In this document: positions 12,828 to 24,118 of the stretch, piece after piece
Layout: the number at the start of each line of letters is the position of its first letter
Numbering within the stretch: position 1 is the stretch's first letter
Assembly (NCBI GenBank): GCA_027186245.1
Contig: CP114481.1
Coordinates: 1,312,001-1,376,000, forward strand
Direction of reading: 5' to 3'
Origin: Coriaria nepalensis
Taxonomy: Eukaryota > Streptophyta > Magnoliopsida > Cucurbitales > Coriariaceae
Length of the DNA stretch: 64,000 nucleotides
Program-made: the position numbers and the translations under genes
Notes under the pieces: generated by a model
The model's input: only the letters and a program-made list of their open reading frames with translations
What the model was told of the DNA's origin: nothing
Databases searched by the model: none

Positions 12828-13645
12828 TTTAAAAGCTTGTGAACACTTCATAAATGAAAAGATTTACCATTGTTGCTGGGTTTTTTTTTTTTTTTTCCTT
12901 GAAATATTGTTTGATCTTTGGACCCTTGAAAAAGGGTGTCTTCGACCACAAATTTAAATTATTAATGGTGATTTTGGTGAGCCATATCAATGAGGGTCTT
13001 GTACATATTTAGAAGTGGGTAAAATTTCCGTCAGGATCAGTATAAAATGGTATTGATCTCGATCTCGACTTTTTCGATATCAATATCGAAATTAATAGTA
13101 TCAACTTGATATCGATAGCGAGAACTTAATTTCCTTTTACTTATTTTTAATTTTTAATTTTAATTTTTATAAATAACAGAAAAAAAGAATTGAAGAAAAA
13201 TGAAAAGTTGAAATAAGATGTGGAAGAAGAAAAATTTACTTTTCATTATGACAGAATAAAATGTTTTTTCGTTCAATTCCTAAGGCGGGAATGAAATCAA
13301 ACATATATATCTTTTTAATATTGACCGGGACAAGATACGTGACTCACGTTTTTTTTATTTATTATTATGTATCTTAGTTTTAGGGTATAATGATAGTGTT
13401 CGTGAAGAGAATTTTTGCTGTGGTGGTTTAGGGTTTTAGGGAGATATATTTAGAATGTCTTAGCGTTTAGAAGTCGGTGTTTTATAATGTAAAAATATTA
13501 GGATAGTACTGTAATATTGTTAGGCTTTAGTTAGGATTCGAAGTCCAGATTGGACCTTCGAAATACAATTTTGTCCCAAATAAATATTTATATCTAGAAG
13601 GATACAAAAAGTATTTAATGTTAAATTATCACCTTTGTTGCAACA
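12828..13645. other. Intergenic stretch upstream of tRNA-Glu
   Basis: No gene is seen. The first bases are the 3' UTR of the RINGv gene. Around 13013-13110 is a patch rich in GATATCGA-like words that resembles subterminal DNA-transposon sequence; a related patch lies at 15950-16040. Confidence 0.5.
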
Positions 13646-13718
13646 TCCATTGTAGTCTAGTTGGTCAGGATACTCGGCTCTCACCCGAGAGACCCGGGTT
13701 CAAGTCCCGGCAACGGAA
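13646..13718 (+). tRNA. tRNA-Glu (anticodon CUC)
   Basis: A 73-base tRNA with all arms recognisable. Acceptor strands are TCCATTG and CAACGGA. Box A is around TAGTCTAGTTGG. The anticodon stem CTCGG/CCGAG encloses the loop CTCTCAC, giving anticodon CTC. Box B is GGTTCAAGTCC. The discriminator is A. A CAA motif lies just upstream and a T-rich tract follows, as usual for plant tRNA genes. Oddity: position 4 is A where the partner at position 69 is C, so the acceptor stem has one A-C mismatch. The usual plant gene has G there. CCA is not encoded. Confidence 0.93.
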
Positions 13719-13937
13719 TAAGTTTTCTTTTCATCCTTTTTTGAACATTACTTTCAGGGCTTATCTCGTCATTTGGGTCTGACAACCTCCTATTCTCGAT
13801 TCTAGCCTTGAATCAAAATAATAACTATATATTTATTTCATTTATTATTTTGTTTTTAAAAAATATATATTTATATATATAATTTTATTTGAAAAATGTC
13901 ATTCAAATCTCTCTGTTAAAATAAAAACCAAAACCAA

Positions 13938-14030
13938 CTAATAAGTCATCAAAACCACTTGTTTTGGATCGATTTGGGTGTGACGGGTCACGTGAATCTC
14001 GGCTGACCATGAATAGCCCTAGTAGCAACT
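13938..14030. repeat. Dispersed repeat, copy 1
   Basis: The segment from AATAAGTCATCAAA through CTTGTTTTGGATCG to CCATGAATAGCCCTA closely matches 23049-23140. The edge TAGGGCTRTTCATGG (reverse complement) looks like a terminal motif of hAT-type non-autonomous elements. The other end is not identified. Confidence 0.7.
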
Positions 14031-16422
14031 GGTGGTGGTGTTGAAAAAAACAAGAAAGAAACCAAAAATCAAAAGCCAAAAATCCAAACAACCCAAACGA
14101 CCTAGATAGCTCAAACCATAGAACTCTTTATTATTACTAAAATTTAACTCTTTCCACCTTAAATGAGTGATTAGAAATTATATACATGCTAAGCCTATCA
14201 ATATTGCATATATTGTATGTTGTGTGCATTATATTGTATGATATAAGCCACATAAAAAAAAAAACCTAAAATAATTGTTCCTCCAGTATTTCTATTTACG
14301 GTGGCATATCAATATGTTATGTCACATTATTAAAAAAAAATTACTTTTAAATAATTTATTATTTCACCTTTGTTTAAATTATTTTATTTCAACATCGCAT
14401 TTGGGATTGAAACCTAATTGCAAATCACATTCATTCATACAAATGTAGTGGTCGGTTCATTTAATAAGATACCTAACACAATATTAATATTTAGTCTCTA
14501 AACAGAAATATTAACTTATAAGATATCAACATTGATGTTAATAATAAATCTGATCAAACAACAACTTTCCTTTGGGTCGATATTTGGTTCACATGAAAAC
14601 TTTATAATCATCTCATATTTATTTTCGTATGTATATTTACTATTTGGCCAATCAATAACTTTCATTTGAGATGATCATTGATCTCATAAACAATAAGTAC
14701 ACACATCTATCTTACTATCTCAAAATAAATAAACATATGCAAAAAGGTGCCAATTAATCTAATATAAACATCTTACACACATCTTCCTTTTATAACATTT
14801 TGTTTCAATTAATTTATTTTAAGATAAAAAATATAAATATAATAAAATTTTAAATTTTAAAACTATAAAATTCCAAATTTATTTTACTGTACTGTGGTAC
14901 CAATGAATTACCCAGATTTATTCCTTATATAAAAAATCTCAAAAGGAAACTTGAAATTAAGATTTTTTATTTTTCTTAACTCAAATCAAATATAATCAAA
15001 ATTAAATATAATATATATTTACTTATATATATAAACAAAAATAATCTGAATGATCCTTATATCATAATCAAATATAAACATCAATATATCATTATTATTA
15101 ACAAATATATTAATAGATATATATCATCGTAATCATTAACAAATATATATACCTAATCATTGATAAATATATATCATAACTTAATCATTAACAATATAAT
15201 ATATATATATATATATATATAAACAAGAAACAATTTGTATCTAAAGATTAATATATTCCGTTACTTATAGATTTATGAATTAAATTCATTTTCAAAATAA
15301 AAAATTCAACCAATCACGTGATCGAAGGAAGCGAGTCCTCACAACAACAACTTACTTTTTTTTTTTTGTGATTTTCTTAACGTGATGCGGATGTTATAAG
15401 ATTACAATATTGTGTATAATCAAAATGAGTTGCAAGCTAAATTGGTAAATCTTATTTTGTTTCTTCTTTATTTGATGTATTCCATCATTATTGACCACAA
15501 CAAGTATACTTTGACATATGCGATGTGATTACAAGAATTTTCTTCTAGATGCATATTCTGAAGAATATATAATGTCAATTTTTTTTTTCTGATCTTATGA
15601 TTGTTATTATATATATATAATTTAATCAAATATTTCTATATATCATTGTAAATTTGTATCAATTGCGTTGAAAGTATTAATAACCATTACACTACAAGTT
15701 TGTTGCTTTGCCATTATTTCACTGCAATTTCCAACTCTAAAGAGTTGAATTTATGTAGAAGGAGACCATACGCCAAATTTATTACCGATTCAAGTTGTTG
15801 CTTTGCGTTCTTTGGCTCTTTTTGCTGTCCTTATTTCTTTAAATTGTGTCTACTTAGAAAATGATTCACATATAGATATCAATAAAAGAAGCTTGAGTTA
15901 GAAGAGTCGACCTTGTATTTTCATAATATTATTTGAGACCTGAATTAAAATTGATATCGGTCCCGACATCGGTTTTCAATACTAGGACCGATATCTTATC
16001 TGTTACCAAAATTAGTACCGGCACCTAGAAATTTGCCCACCTGTTTTGTTTTGTAAGTTTAATTGGTTGGGTGTTATCGTGTTTCCGACCCAGTCCAACC
16101 TGATCCAAACAATTAAGTCAGTAAAGAATAATAATAAATTAAAGTTAAAATCCTTGATCAAAATTTAATTTACTTTTGGGCTGTAATTCAAAGTCACAAG
16201 GAAGTGTGCCCTCTCTTGATTTAGATGAGAATCTGAGTTTGTTCAATGCAACTATACACATCGGAAATGGGTTGTCAGGTCATGTTTGTTAAGTTCTGTT
16301 GCTTTGTTTCCTTTCAGTTTGAGTTGTTGGTAAGTTTAGTCCAAATTGGTCTATTGGCGGCAACAAACAATCTAGTATTACGCTTGGAGCTAAATTAGCA
16401 TTAGTACAAATAGGATATCTAG

Positions 16423-16432
16423 TATATAAATT
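16423..16432 (+). promoter_or_regulatory. Probable TATA box of the RALF-like gene
   Basis: TATATAAATT lies about 70 bases before the ATG at 16500, the expected distance for a short plant 5' leader. Inferred from consensus and position. Confidence 0.5.
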
Positions 16433-16499
16433 CACGCACCTCGAACCACATCTCCAACAATCCCAATTACTCATACTAGCAAAAAGAAAGGGGGGAAAA

Positions 16500-16793
16500 A
16501 TGCTCATAAACAAAGCATTGATTGCTTTTCTCATTATTTTACTGGTATCTTCCTTTTTCACTGAGATAAATGGTAGCAATGTAGACCGTTTGAGAACTAG
16601 CCCAAGTAAAGGCGAAGGGCGTCGAGCCAAAAATGGAGGTACGGTGGGAGGAGAAGAAACCAGTGCTCCAGTCATCGATTATGGATCCCTGACCCCTGAC
16701 AAGCCATATTGTGGGAAAGGGTGTAAGTCACCTCCATACAGTCCTTACGTTAGAACTTGTGAAAAGGAGACAAGATGCCGTGGTGATAAATAG
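16500..16793 (+). CDS. RALF-like secreted cysteine-rich peptide
   Basis: A 97-residue single-exon precursor. Residues 1-25 are a clear signal peptide (ALIAFLIILLVSSFFTEING). The middle is polar and charged. The C-terminal 40 residues have RALF features: a YGSL motif (compare the YGxL of RALF peptides), four cysteines, and a tail PYVRTCEKETRCRGDK matching the RALF pattern of Tyr-x-Arg-x-Cys-x5-Cys-Arg. The first two cysteines are only three residues apart, shorter than in classical RALFs, so this is a divergent member. RALF peptides are apoplastic ligands of CrRLK1L kinases that change wall growth and pH. No RRxL cleavage motif is evident; GRRAKN is the nearest basic site. A truncated relative lies at 28995. 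Another small Cys-rich family cannot be excluded. Confidence 0.68.
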   Translation: MLINKALIAFLIILLVSSFFTEINGSNVDRLRTSPSKGEGRRAKNGGTVGGEETSAPVIDYGSLTPDKPYCGKGCKSPPYSPYVRTCEKETRCRGDK

Positions 16794-18936
16794 GGTTTTC
16801 ATGGGTTGGGTCTGTTATAATAATCTAAGAATAGAATGCTCAAGTTTTCTATTCTTCATCAGGTTGTATCTACATCCTTCTAAGTGCATAAATACTCATA
16901 TATTACAGTATTCAAATATATAAGTAAAAATATAATCGTCTATTTTCTCTCATCCTCTTTCATTTCATAAATAGCCATACCACTCTCCCCTGTGCGTGGC
17001 CACCACCATCATCCATCATCGGCAGCTGTCCCTTCTTCTCTTTGCATGGTCTCTATCTGTCTCCTTTTCCGACATTTTGCTTATCTTCTCATTACACCTC
17101 CGCCGCCAAAAGCTTCTCACGGTTTTTTGACGTTAGAATCTTATAGACACGTGGCAGAAAGTGATTGAATAAAAATTTAAAAAGAATCAAAATCGGCTTA
17201 CGAGATGAATGAATATATTAGTCGGCCAATTTCGGTTCAATAATGCATTTGACCTTAAAGAATTCGGCTAAACGTGGATTTTCACTTTAATGAGTGTGAG
17301 AGTTCACATGTATTGATGAGATAGTAAAGAATTAGCCATAGATTGCTTATAGAAGAATTAATCAAAGTTATATCTCAACCGTCCGAAAGAAAAACAAATC
17401 AAAATCTCATTTGATAAGAGATTTGATTTCATGCCCTAGTATATGAAGTTCGGCCGAAATGACCAAAAAAAAAAATTTGGGCAAAAAAAAGTGAAAATCG
17501 AACCAACACATAAAAAGTTTGAAGCCGGTCCCACTTTTTTCCAAAAAGTGTACCAAAGAAACTTTTTCGACCAAAAAAAGGGATTGGCCGAAAATAGAGG
17601 GAAAAGTACAGCCAACATATGAACTATATACTGCCGATTTTGTAACGGTTGAAGATCATATTTCTCTCCAAAAAATGAGGAATGTAGCTCATTTTTAGGT
17701 TGACCATTTTTTAGCACGGGAATCAAGAAATTGCCGAAATTTGAAGACTATTTTTTCTTTCTAATTTTCTATAAATAGAAGGCTTGGGTTAAGCAAAAAT
17801 CATTAATCAACAAAAAATCAAACCCACAAATCATCTTGGCCCATCCAACACTTATCTTTTATTTTTGTCACCTCCAAGAATAATGTTTTTCTTTTTTCCT
17901 TATATCAATTCTTAGGAGTAATATTAGTCCATTGGGTTCTCACCTAACTAAAAGTATTAATTTGTCGTTCATGGATAAGATGTTATTTTCTTTCTTTTTA
18001 ATTTTTAAAGTCATTTAATTTATTCTTATCATAGAAGTATAGCTAGTTTAAATTTAATTTGATGCCTTAAATTAGAACTTGTTATTTCAATTCATTCACT
18101 TTAACTAGTGTTCTTCATTCGTTTATTTGTCAAACTCATAATTATGTATTCAGTTATTTCATTAGTTTAGCATAATAATTAGTTAAATTCTTTCATTATT
18201 TTATACGTTGAAAAAAATAAAACCTAAAAAAAATTTTTTTTTACTATATTTTTATAGAATTTAGATTAATTTTTTTAATAATTCGACAATACATTTATTT
18301 CCTTAATAATTAGGTAATATATTTATTTTCTTATTGTTATCTTATAGTATACCTTAATTTTTTATACGCCCGCATATTTCATTAACTTAGGGAGTTGGCT
18401 AATGACAGTTTGTTCTTCCTCTTGCTTGACATAGGAAAAGTTAAATTTTTTGGCCCCGATTTTCTTTAATTATTGGTTTTTTTAAATAAAATAAATATTT
18501 AGTTATTTACGAGAATAAGTATTAAAATAAGAATTAAATAGTCTAGATGCAATTAATATGATTTATGTTTTCTAAGGACAAGTTAGGCCTCCACAAATTT
18601 TAGAAAATATATACTTTTATTGTTATAAAATTTAAATTTTATATAACTTTACTCCCTAAATCATTATAAATATATAATTTAAAATTGATGTTTTTTGAAT
18701 TATTTTTACTTATAAATTGTATTTATTTAGTTAAAGTTTTTCAAAGTAGCATTTTTTATATTAAGGAATGTGATATAATCTGAAATATATAAAATATCAA
18801 CAAATTTATATGATATATAATTTTATCATTATATATTTTTTATAACCAAACACATAATTAAATATTTTGATAAGACATTTATTTGTTTATTACGAAATAT
18901 TTTGATAATCGATATTTACCAGGACGAAGCCTCCAC
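16794..18936. other. Intergenic stretch, possible retroelement LTR
   Basis: No gene is supported. Around 17130-17960 the sequence reads like a retroelement LTR or promoter: a TATA-like TATAAATAGAAGG at about 17771, then a leader with CAACAAAAAATCAAACCC. Neither end nor a partner copy is found in the window. Downstream to 18936 is plain AT-rich sequence. Confidence 0.35.
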
Positions 18937-19857
18937 TAGGGTGAGCAAAAAAAAAAAAAAAAAACAAATCCTCACCGAGCAAAATAGATATTTTTTAGTC
19001 GGTTTCAATCGATTTTTTGTGCCAAAAATATAGTTTCGATCGGTTTACCGGCTGAAAACTATTATTTATTTATTTTATAACTTTTAGAACAAAAATCCTA
19101 AATTTCTAGGTCCTAACACCGATATTGTAATATCTCATTTAACTATTTTGTATTGGTAGATATAGTTTGTAGCCTAATTATTATAAAGCAAAAATTCCTT
19201 ATGGCTAGTACAATTTTGAGAAGGATTGTGAAAAGGATTGAAACAAAATCCTAAGAAATTAGTTTTTAAACTTTTAGACTAATAATAATTATAATATAAT
19301 TATATAATTATATTATAATAGTAAAGGAAAAAAAAAGAGGTGGTGAGCTTTACCAGCTCACCCTTCTCTCTCTCATATTATGAGATAAGCATGAAGAGAT
19401 ATTTATTGGTTAGCAATAGAAACCATATACATATCATCAAGTCTTAACTACGAAGATAACATCTCTAGTTGCAACTTCATATAATACATACGATCTCATT
19501 AGCTTCGTTGGTCAGAAAATTTCTCACCGCTCCCTAGCCCATGCGAAATTTCAAGAAGAACTCGAGGATTTCCTTCCTTCCCATATCATCTGGAATAATT
19601 AGAAGTGAAAGTAAGGATTCTCACATAGGGGAAATACAGCTTGAAGCTCACAGGCCACGATTCTTATCTCTTCAGTTGAAAGTAAATTATACCAGTTACT
19701 TATGGTAAGAATTGTCACTTCTCTTGTACTTGAGATCTTCAGTTCGTTTATAATAGAATGAGAGTAGAATTATAAAGTATAAGAGATCAATATGAGATCA
19801 AAGTTTATATATCTTAATTAGTTAGTAAGGTTTAGAATGTGTCAAAGTTTAATTGCA

Positions 19858-19978
19858 GACTCGACGTACTCGATGGGTCGACAGCTTGACAGGTCGATGC
19901 TTTCAATATGCAAAGTACTCGATAGGTCGATGGGGTCGAGGGGTCGACAGAGCCGATAAGGTTGACAGGGTCGACGCC
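19858..19978. repeat. GGTCGA-rich degenerate repeat
   Basis: TCGA, GGTCGA and GGGTCGAC words recur many times in 120 bases (for example CGATAGGTCGATGGGGTCGA). It is much more GC-rich than its surroundings. It may be part of an LTR inserted in the hAT element. Confidence 0.5.
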
Positions 19979-20797
19979 TGCTGTAATAGCAACAAAGTTT
20001 TTTGACATCTTAAGTTAAATTATGTGTTTTGAGTAGAATTGAGAATCAAGTTCGTACTAAGATAAACACATATTCAAATAGGTTAGGAGGTGGCCTGAAC
20101 CTACAGGATTTGCAGTAAGGTCTTACCAATATAAGACATACGACAGATAAGTAAAGTCTCACCTATAACACAAATATTTTCACTGTTTGTTTAGCTTGAG
20201 ATTTATGATATTGATATGAATGCAACATAACATGTTGAACATTAAGTTGATTGCATGGTGCTGTGTTTTTATAAAGGATGTTGAAATTGAGTTCATATTA
20301 TTTGAATTTATATATACCTTTTCTAAAAAGTATTGAATGCACTATAAGTTTTTATGCAAAAACAATAAAGAGAAATGTTATGCTTTTAAATTGATTAGTG
20401 TGATGCTTGACATGACATAAGAATAACATTATAGTGAGGTGCTGCTTAGTCAGGGCGGACTGAGCGAAGTCGCTGACATAAGAGATTTTATTAGATCAAA
20501 TTTGATTGAGATAGGTCACTGATCTAAGATATGATCTGATTAGGGTGTGATGATTGGGAGAATGGTAGATGACACTATTACTTAGATGGGTATACGTCTT
20601 GTCGGTTGTGTTACCATTAACCATGCATCATCAAATGATGTAGGCCTTGATTACTTGAAAGAAGCATATTTTGACTATGCATTTATTACTTGATGAGGAT
20701 TTCATGCAACATGTATTCAATAATTAATCATTTTTATTTAGATTTTTTATATTTATTTAACCTCATTATTTAATGTCTTTTTATGGTTTAATAATAG

Positions 20798-22027
20798 GTG
20801 TACTTGTCAAATCATGAATCTCATCATGAAGAAAGGTTTGTCACCGGTGACCGAGTCAATTGAAAAGATTCAAAGTTGTGGCGTATCTATCACCAGCACG
20901 AGTGAAAACTTTCATAATAGGTTGTGAAAAGGAACATCTTACTTATGACATGAAGTTGTGGATAGATACGCCTACTCATTGGAATGGTACATACCTAATG
21001 CTTCACAAGGCTTATTCGTTCAGAAGGCTATTGCAATGTACTTTTATTCCTATTTATAATATTATTTAACTCTTAAATATTCTTATACATTTATTTAATA
21101 TGAAGAACTAAAGATTAAATCTTTTTAAATTAATGCAGAATGCATAGAGAGGATACAAACTTCCTGAGGATTCCTACGGATGTAGATTAGGAAGTGGCAG
21201 AGGGGCATGTATCATTTTTTAAACCCTTTTTAGTAGGAATAGGGAAGTTATCTGATACTTCGTATCCTACTATCCACCTCTATTGCAAACACATATTCCA
21301 TATCACGAAGTTGGTAAAAAATGCGACATGTAGTGAACAACCTCATTTGGTTCGAGCGTAAAGGCTAATGCTAACTAAGATTAGAAAGTATTGGAAAAAG
21401 TCAGAGATTACGAATTTACTAACTTGTGTGGCAATGGTATTGGATCCTTAAAGCAAGACGATGGGAACTGCCTCTGTCATCGAAATTATTTATGAGGATA
21501 GCCAGTCGGAGGGAGAAGCCGAAACGATGATAAGAGAGACGCGATGGTTGTTAGAGCGTTTATATGATGTATATTCAACTCCGTCTCATGCACAGTCACA
21601 ATCATAGTCTATATCGACACAATAACAAATATAGTCTTCTAACCAGCCGATGTAGCCATCTTCTTTGTGGGATTTTATTGATGTAGGGGACCCGGAGGTG
21701 GATTTCTTTGAGGGTTTTTCCCGATCCATTGATGACATTCGACAGGCTATAGAGGTGAAGCAATACTTGGATAAGAATAGTCGTATTTCAAATTTTTCAG
21801 GATTCGATATCTTGGGGTGGTGGAAGTTGAATGGGTATAAGTATCCGACATGTGCACTAATTGCTCAAGATATTCTCACCATTCCCGTATCTATAGTTGT
21901 TTCAGAATCCACATTTAGTATAAGTGGTCATACATTCAGTGACTTCCGAAGCAGGCTTAAGCTGGAGATGATTGAGAGGCTTGTGTGTGTGTGCAAAATT
22001 GGATTACATGTTTACAGTTCTCTTTAG
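20798..22027 (+). pseudogene. hAT transposase remnant (RICESLEEPER/Ac type)
   Basis: Several frames carry pieces of a hAT transposase in the correct order. Near 20800-20860 is a block like the family's H-I-L-N-L motif (here QIMNLIMKKGL). At 20950-21030 is DTPTHWNGTYLMLHKA, the conserved TRWNSTYLML block with Arg replaced. At 21190-21310 is SFFKPFLVGIGKLSDTSYPT. The C-terminal dimerisation domain at 21815-22000 is clear: DILGWWKLNGYKYPTCA, then DILTIPVSIVVSESTFSISG. Frame changes and stops separate the pieces, for instance after 21069 and at about 21360. The N-terminal BED zinc finger is missing. It cannot encode an active transposase. Confidence 0.85.
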
Positions 22028-22709
22028 TTCGTGCAGTGGATACTCTAGAAGACTTAAAGGAAGAGGATGATACATTCTTTTTTTATCTTTATTATTTAAT
22101 TCTTTTATTTTGTCATATATTCTTTTCATTCATATTTATTTGATCATATAATTGAAATTTTGCATATCCATTAGCAATCATTGGGTGCAAAGAGGTCCAT
22201 CGTCTAAATGTAGAAATGTTGTGTTATTCGATTTAAAACATTGTGTTGTTGGAAATTTGGAATTTATAAAGTGTAGACTTGTACTGTTGGTGTAACTTGT
22301 GTTGTTGGATATCTCATTTAGATGATATTGAGTTAATGCCTTGATGGATTATGAATTTATATGATATTAAGGTAAAATGATATTTTTTAATTATTATAAT
22401 ATCAAATTTTCATCAAATATGATATTAATTAAAAATAATTCCAAAATAAATATTTAAATAATATGTATCCTCATCAATTACATACATCATGATACAATAT
22501 TACAATTAAATAGAATTATAGAAAAGAAAAGAAAATGACAAAAAAAATAGAAAAATAAAACCGGTTTCGATCAAAACCGACTATCTAATACCGGTTCAAT
22601 TACGGTCGATTTTTTCAATCAAATGGATGAAAAACCGGTTCGATTGCATTTTCAGTTTTGGTCTGTTTCAATTCGATTTTATCGAAAACTGATAATTTTG
22701 TCATCCTTA

Positions 22710-23419
22710 AGCACATTTATTGGCTTAGTAGTTGAACTGAGTATGACATATCCGGCCGAATGATTGTTCGAGGCCTAACAATATCACTAATCTGAATAAA
22801 TTAAAACCCATTGCTGATTTGTCCAATTTTTAGTTGGGTTCGTAGATAAATGAGTTTCCTGATCTTCCCTAATCAATATCTACTTTGGTTAACTTTTATA
22901 TATACTAAAGCCTTTTTTTTTTTCCAAAATATAAAATTAAGCTTTTATTATTCAATATTTACAGTCAGTTTAGTTTCTCCGATGCATATTTTTGAAACTG
23001 TGATCCCAACCGTATCAGATTTGTTAAAAATCTAAAGTACATAATCAATAAATAAGTCATCAAATCAGCTTGTTTTGGATCGGTTTGGGTTCGAAAAGTC
23101 GGGTGGACCACGTCTCGGCATACCATGAACAGCCCTACCAACATCCGTAAATTTCAAATGGGAAGGTTAAGTAGTGAAAGCAGATGTGCCTAAATTCCAA
23201 ATGGGATGGTTCATCACTTCATAACTCATGTTCAGTAGTACTCTTTTGTTACTGCAATAAATTTCCAATGTCGGACAATGTAGAATATCACGACACGAGA
23301 CATTTACAAGTTATTACAACTACAAAGAAGAAAACGTTACTAACGATGTCTGATCAGGGGAAAAAAAAAGAAGGGAAACAGCATTCAAAATCCTTAAATA
23401 GAAAACATTATATATGGAG
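22710..23419. other. Intergenic stretch with dispersed repeat copy
   Basis: No gene is supported between the hAT element and the DUF1685 gene. It contains dispersed repeat copy 2 (23049-23140). The part nearest 23419 is probably the 3' UTR of the minus-strand gene. Confidence 0.5.
23049..23140. repeat. Dispersed repeat, copy 2
   Basis: Closely matches 13938-14030 (shared AATAAGTCATCAAA, CTTGTTTTGGATCG, CCATGAA.AGCCCTA). A piece, GTCGGGTGGACCA-GTCTCGGC, also appears at 30474-30495, suggesting a third partial copy there. Confidence 0.7.
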
Positions 23420-24118
23420 TCATTTAGCAGTGGAAGCAACAGTATGAGCCCACCATTTAAGACTATTCTTCATGTCAATTTCATTACTCAACGAAGGAAA
23501 CCTCCAATCCACCATCATCAATGGCTTTTCTCTCTCCAAACCCTCCCATTTTTCAGAAAGATACGGCCTTGAAATTACCATTTTACCCTCACGATCATCC
23601 TCCACTTCTCTTTTCCCCAATCTATTTATCCCTGGAATGATTGAAGCCAAGGTTGAATCTTTATCTTCTTCTGAGAAAACAAAACCCAGATCCATAAACC
23701 CTTTTAGCTCTTTAAATTCAAGGTCTGATAGACTCTTAGTCTCAAGCCTCGACTTCTTCCTCTTCTTCTTCTTCAAAATGTATTTTTTCTTACAATTTGA
23801 TGCTTCAAATTGTTGTTCCACTTTTAAATCCTCTTGCTCTGTGATTTCTTTGCCTGAGAGAATTGTGTGGAGTTTCGGGGCGGGAAGAACATAATTTGGA
23901 GAGGGAGAATCACAGAAACTGCTTGAGATTAAGCTTAGAGCTTCTGCGCTCCTGGATCTTGTATGAAGGATTACTGGTCTTGATGATGATTTAACTTCTT
24001 TTTCACGATCTGGGGTTTTTTCAGAATTTGATGAATTTGATAAAATTTGGTTGTTCTTTAAGATTTCTAGCTCGAACCAGGATGAATCAATGAGCTTCAT
24101 AACTTCATCTGGATCCAT
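23420..24118 (-). CDS. DUF1685 family protein
   Basis: A single-exon gene of 232 residues. Two blocks mark the plant-specific DUF1685 family: SLSDLEFKELKGFMDLGFVFSE at about 129-150 (family pattern L-x-D-x-D-x-x-E-L-K-G-x-x-D-L-G-F-x-F) and the C-terminal SLKWWAHTVAS at about 219-229 (family L-K-x-W-A-x-x-V-A). Residues 110-124 are very basic, a possible nuclear localisation signal, and a Ser-rich N-terminal half holds RSRSAEALSL. The function of the family is not established. Start and stop are clear; the first Met gives MDPDEVMKLIDSSWFELE, a typical beginning. It is the only gene in this part on the minus strand. Confidence 0.85.
   Translation of the reverse strand: MDPDEVMKLIDSSWFELEILKNNQILSNSSNSEKTPDREKEVKSSSRPVILHTRSRSAEALSLISSSFCDSPSPNYVLPAPKLHTILSGKEITEQEDLKVEQQFEASNCKKKYILKKKKRKKSRLETKSLSDLEFKELKGFMDLGFVFSEEDKDSTLASIIPGINRLGKREVEDDREGKMVISRPYLSEKWEGLEREKPLMMVDWRFPSLSNEIDMKNSLKWWAHTVASTAK

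Larger units (their letters stand above)
13719..16499. other. AT-rich intergenic stretch with element fragments
   Basis: No supported gene. It contains one copy of a dispersed repeat (about 13938-14030), AT-rich microsatellites (15190-15222), and a GATATCGG-rich patch at 15950-16045 that may be the end of a DNA transposon. A TATA-like TATATAAATT at 16423-16432 probably belongs to the peptide gene at 16500. Confidence 0.55.
18937..22709 (+). mobile_element. Degenerate hAT (Ac-like) DNA transposon
   Basis: Transposase remnants fix the family (see the pseudogene entry). The limits are inferred from imperfect terminal inverted repeats: TAGGGTGAGCAAAA at 18937 and, on the opposite strand, TAAGGATGACAAAA ending at 22709. 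Both flanks carry related GTCGGTTT.GATCGA subterminal motifs in inverted orientation (18996-19060 and 22561-22690). No convincing 8-bp target duplication flanks these ends, so the borders are provisional. The 5' half (about 19300-20790) does not read as transposase and may hold another insertion. Confidence 0.5.

Noticed and set aside
23472..23894. 140-residue plus-strand frame opposite the DUF1685 gene
   Set aside because: The minus-strand protein carries the conserved blocks; the plus frame is low-complexity antisense.
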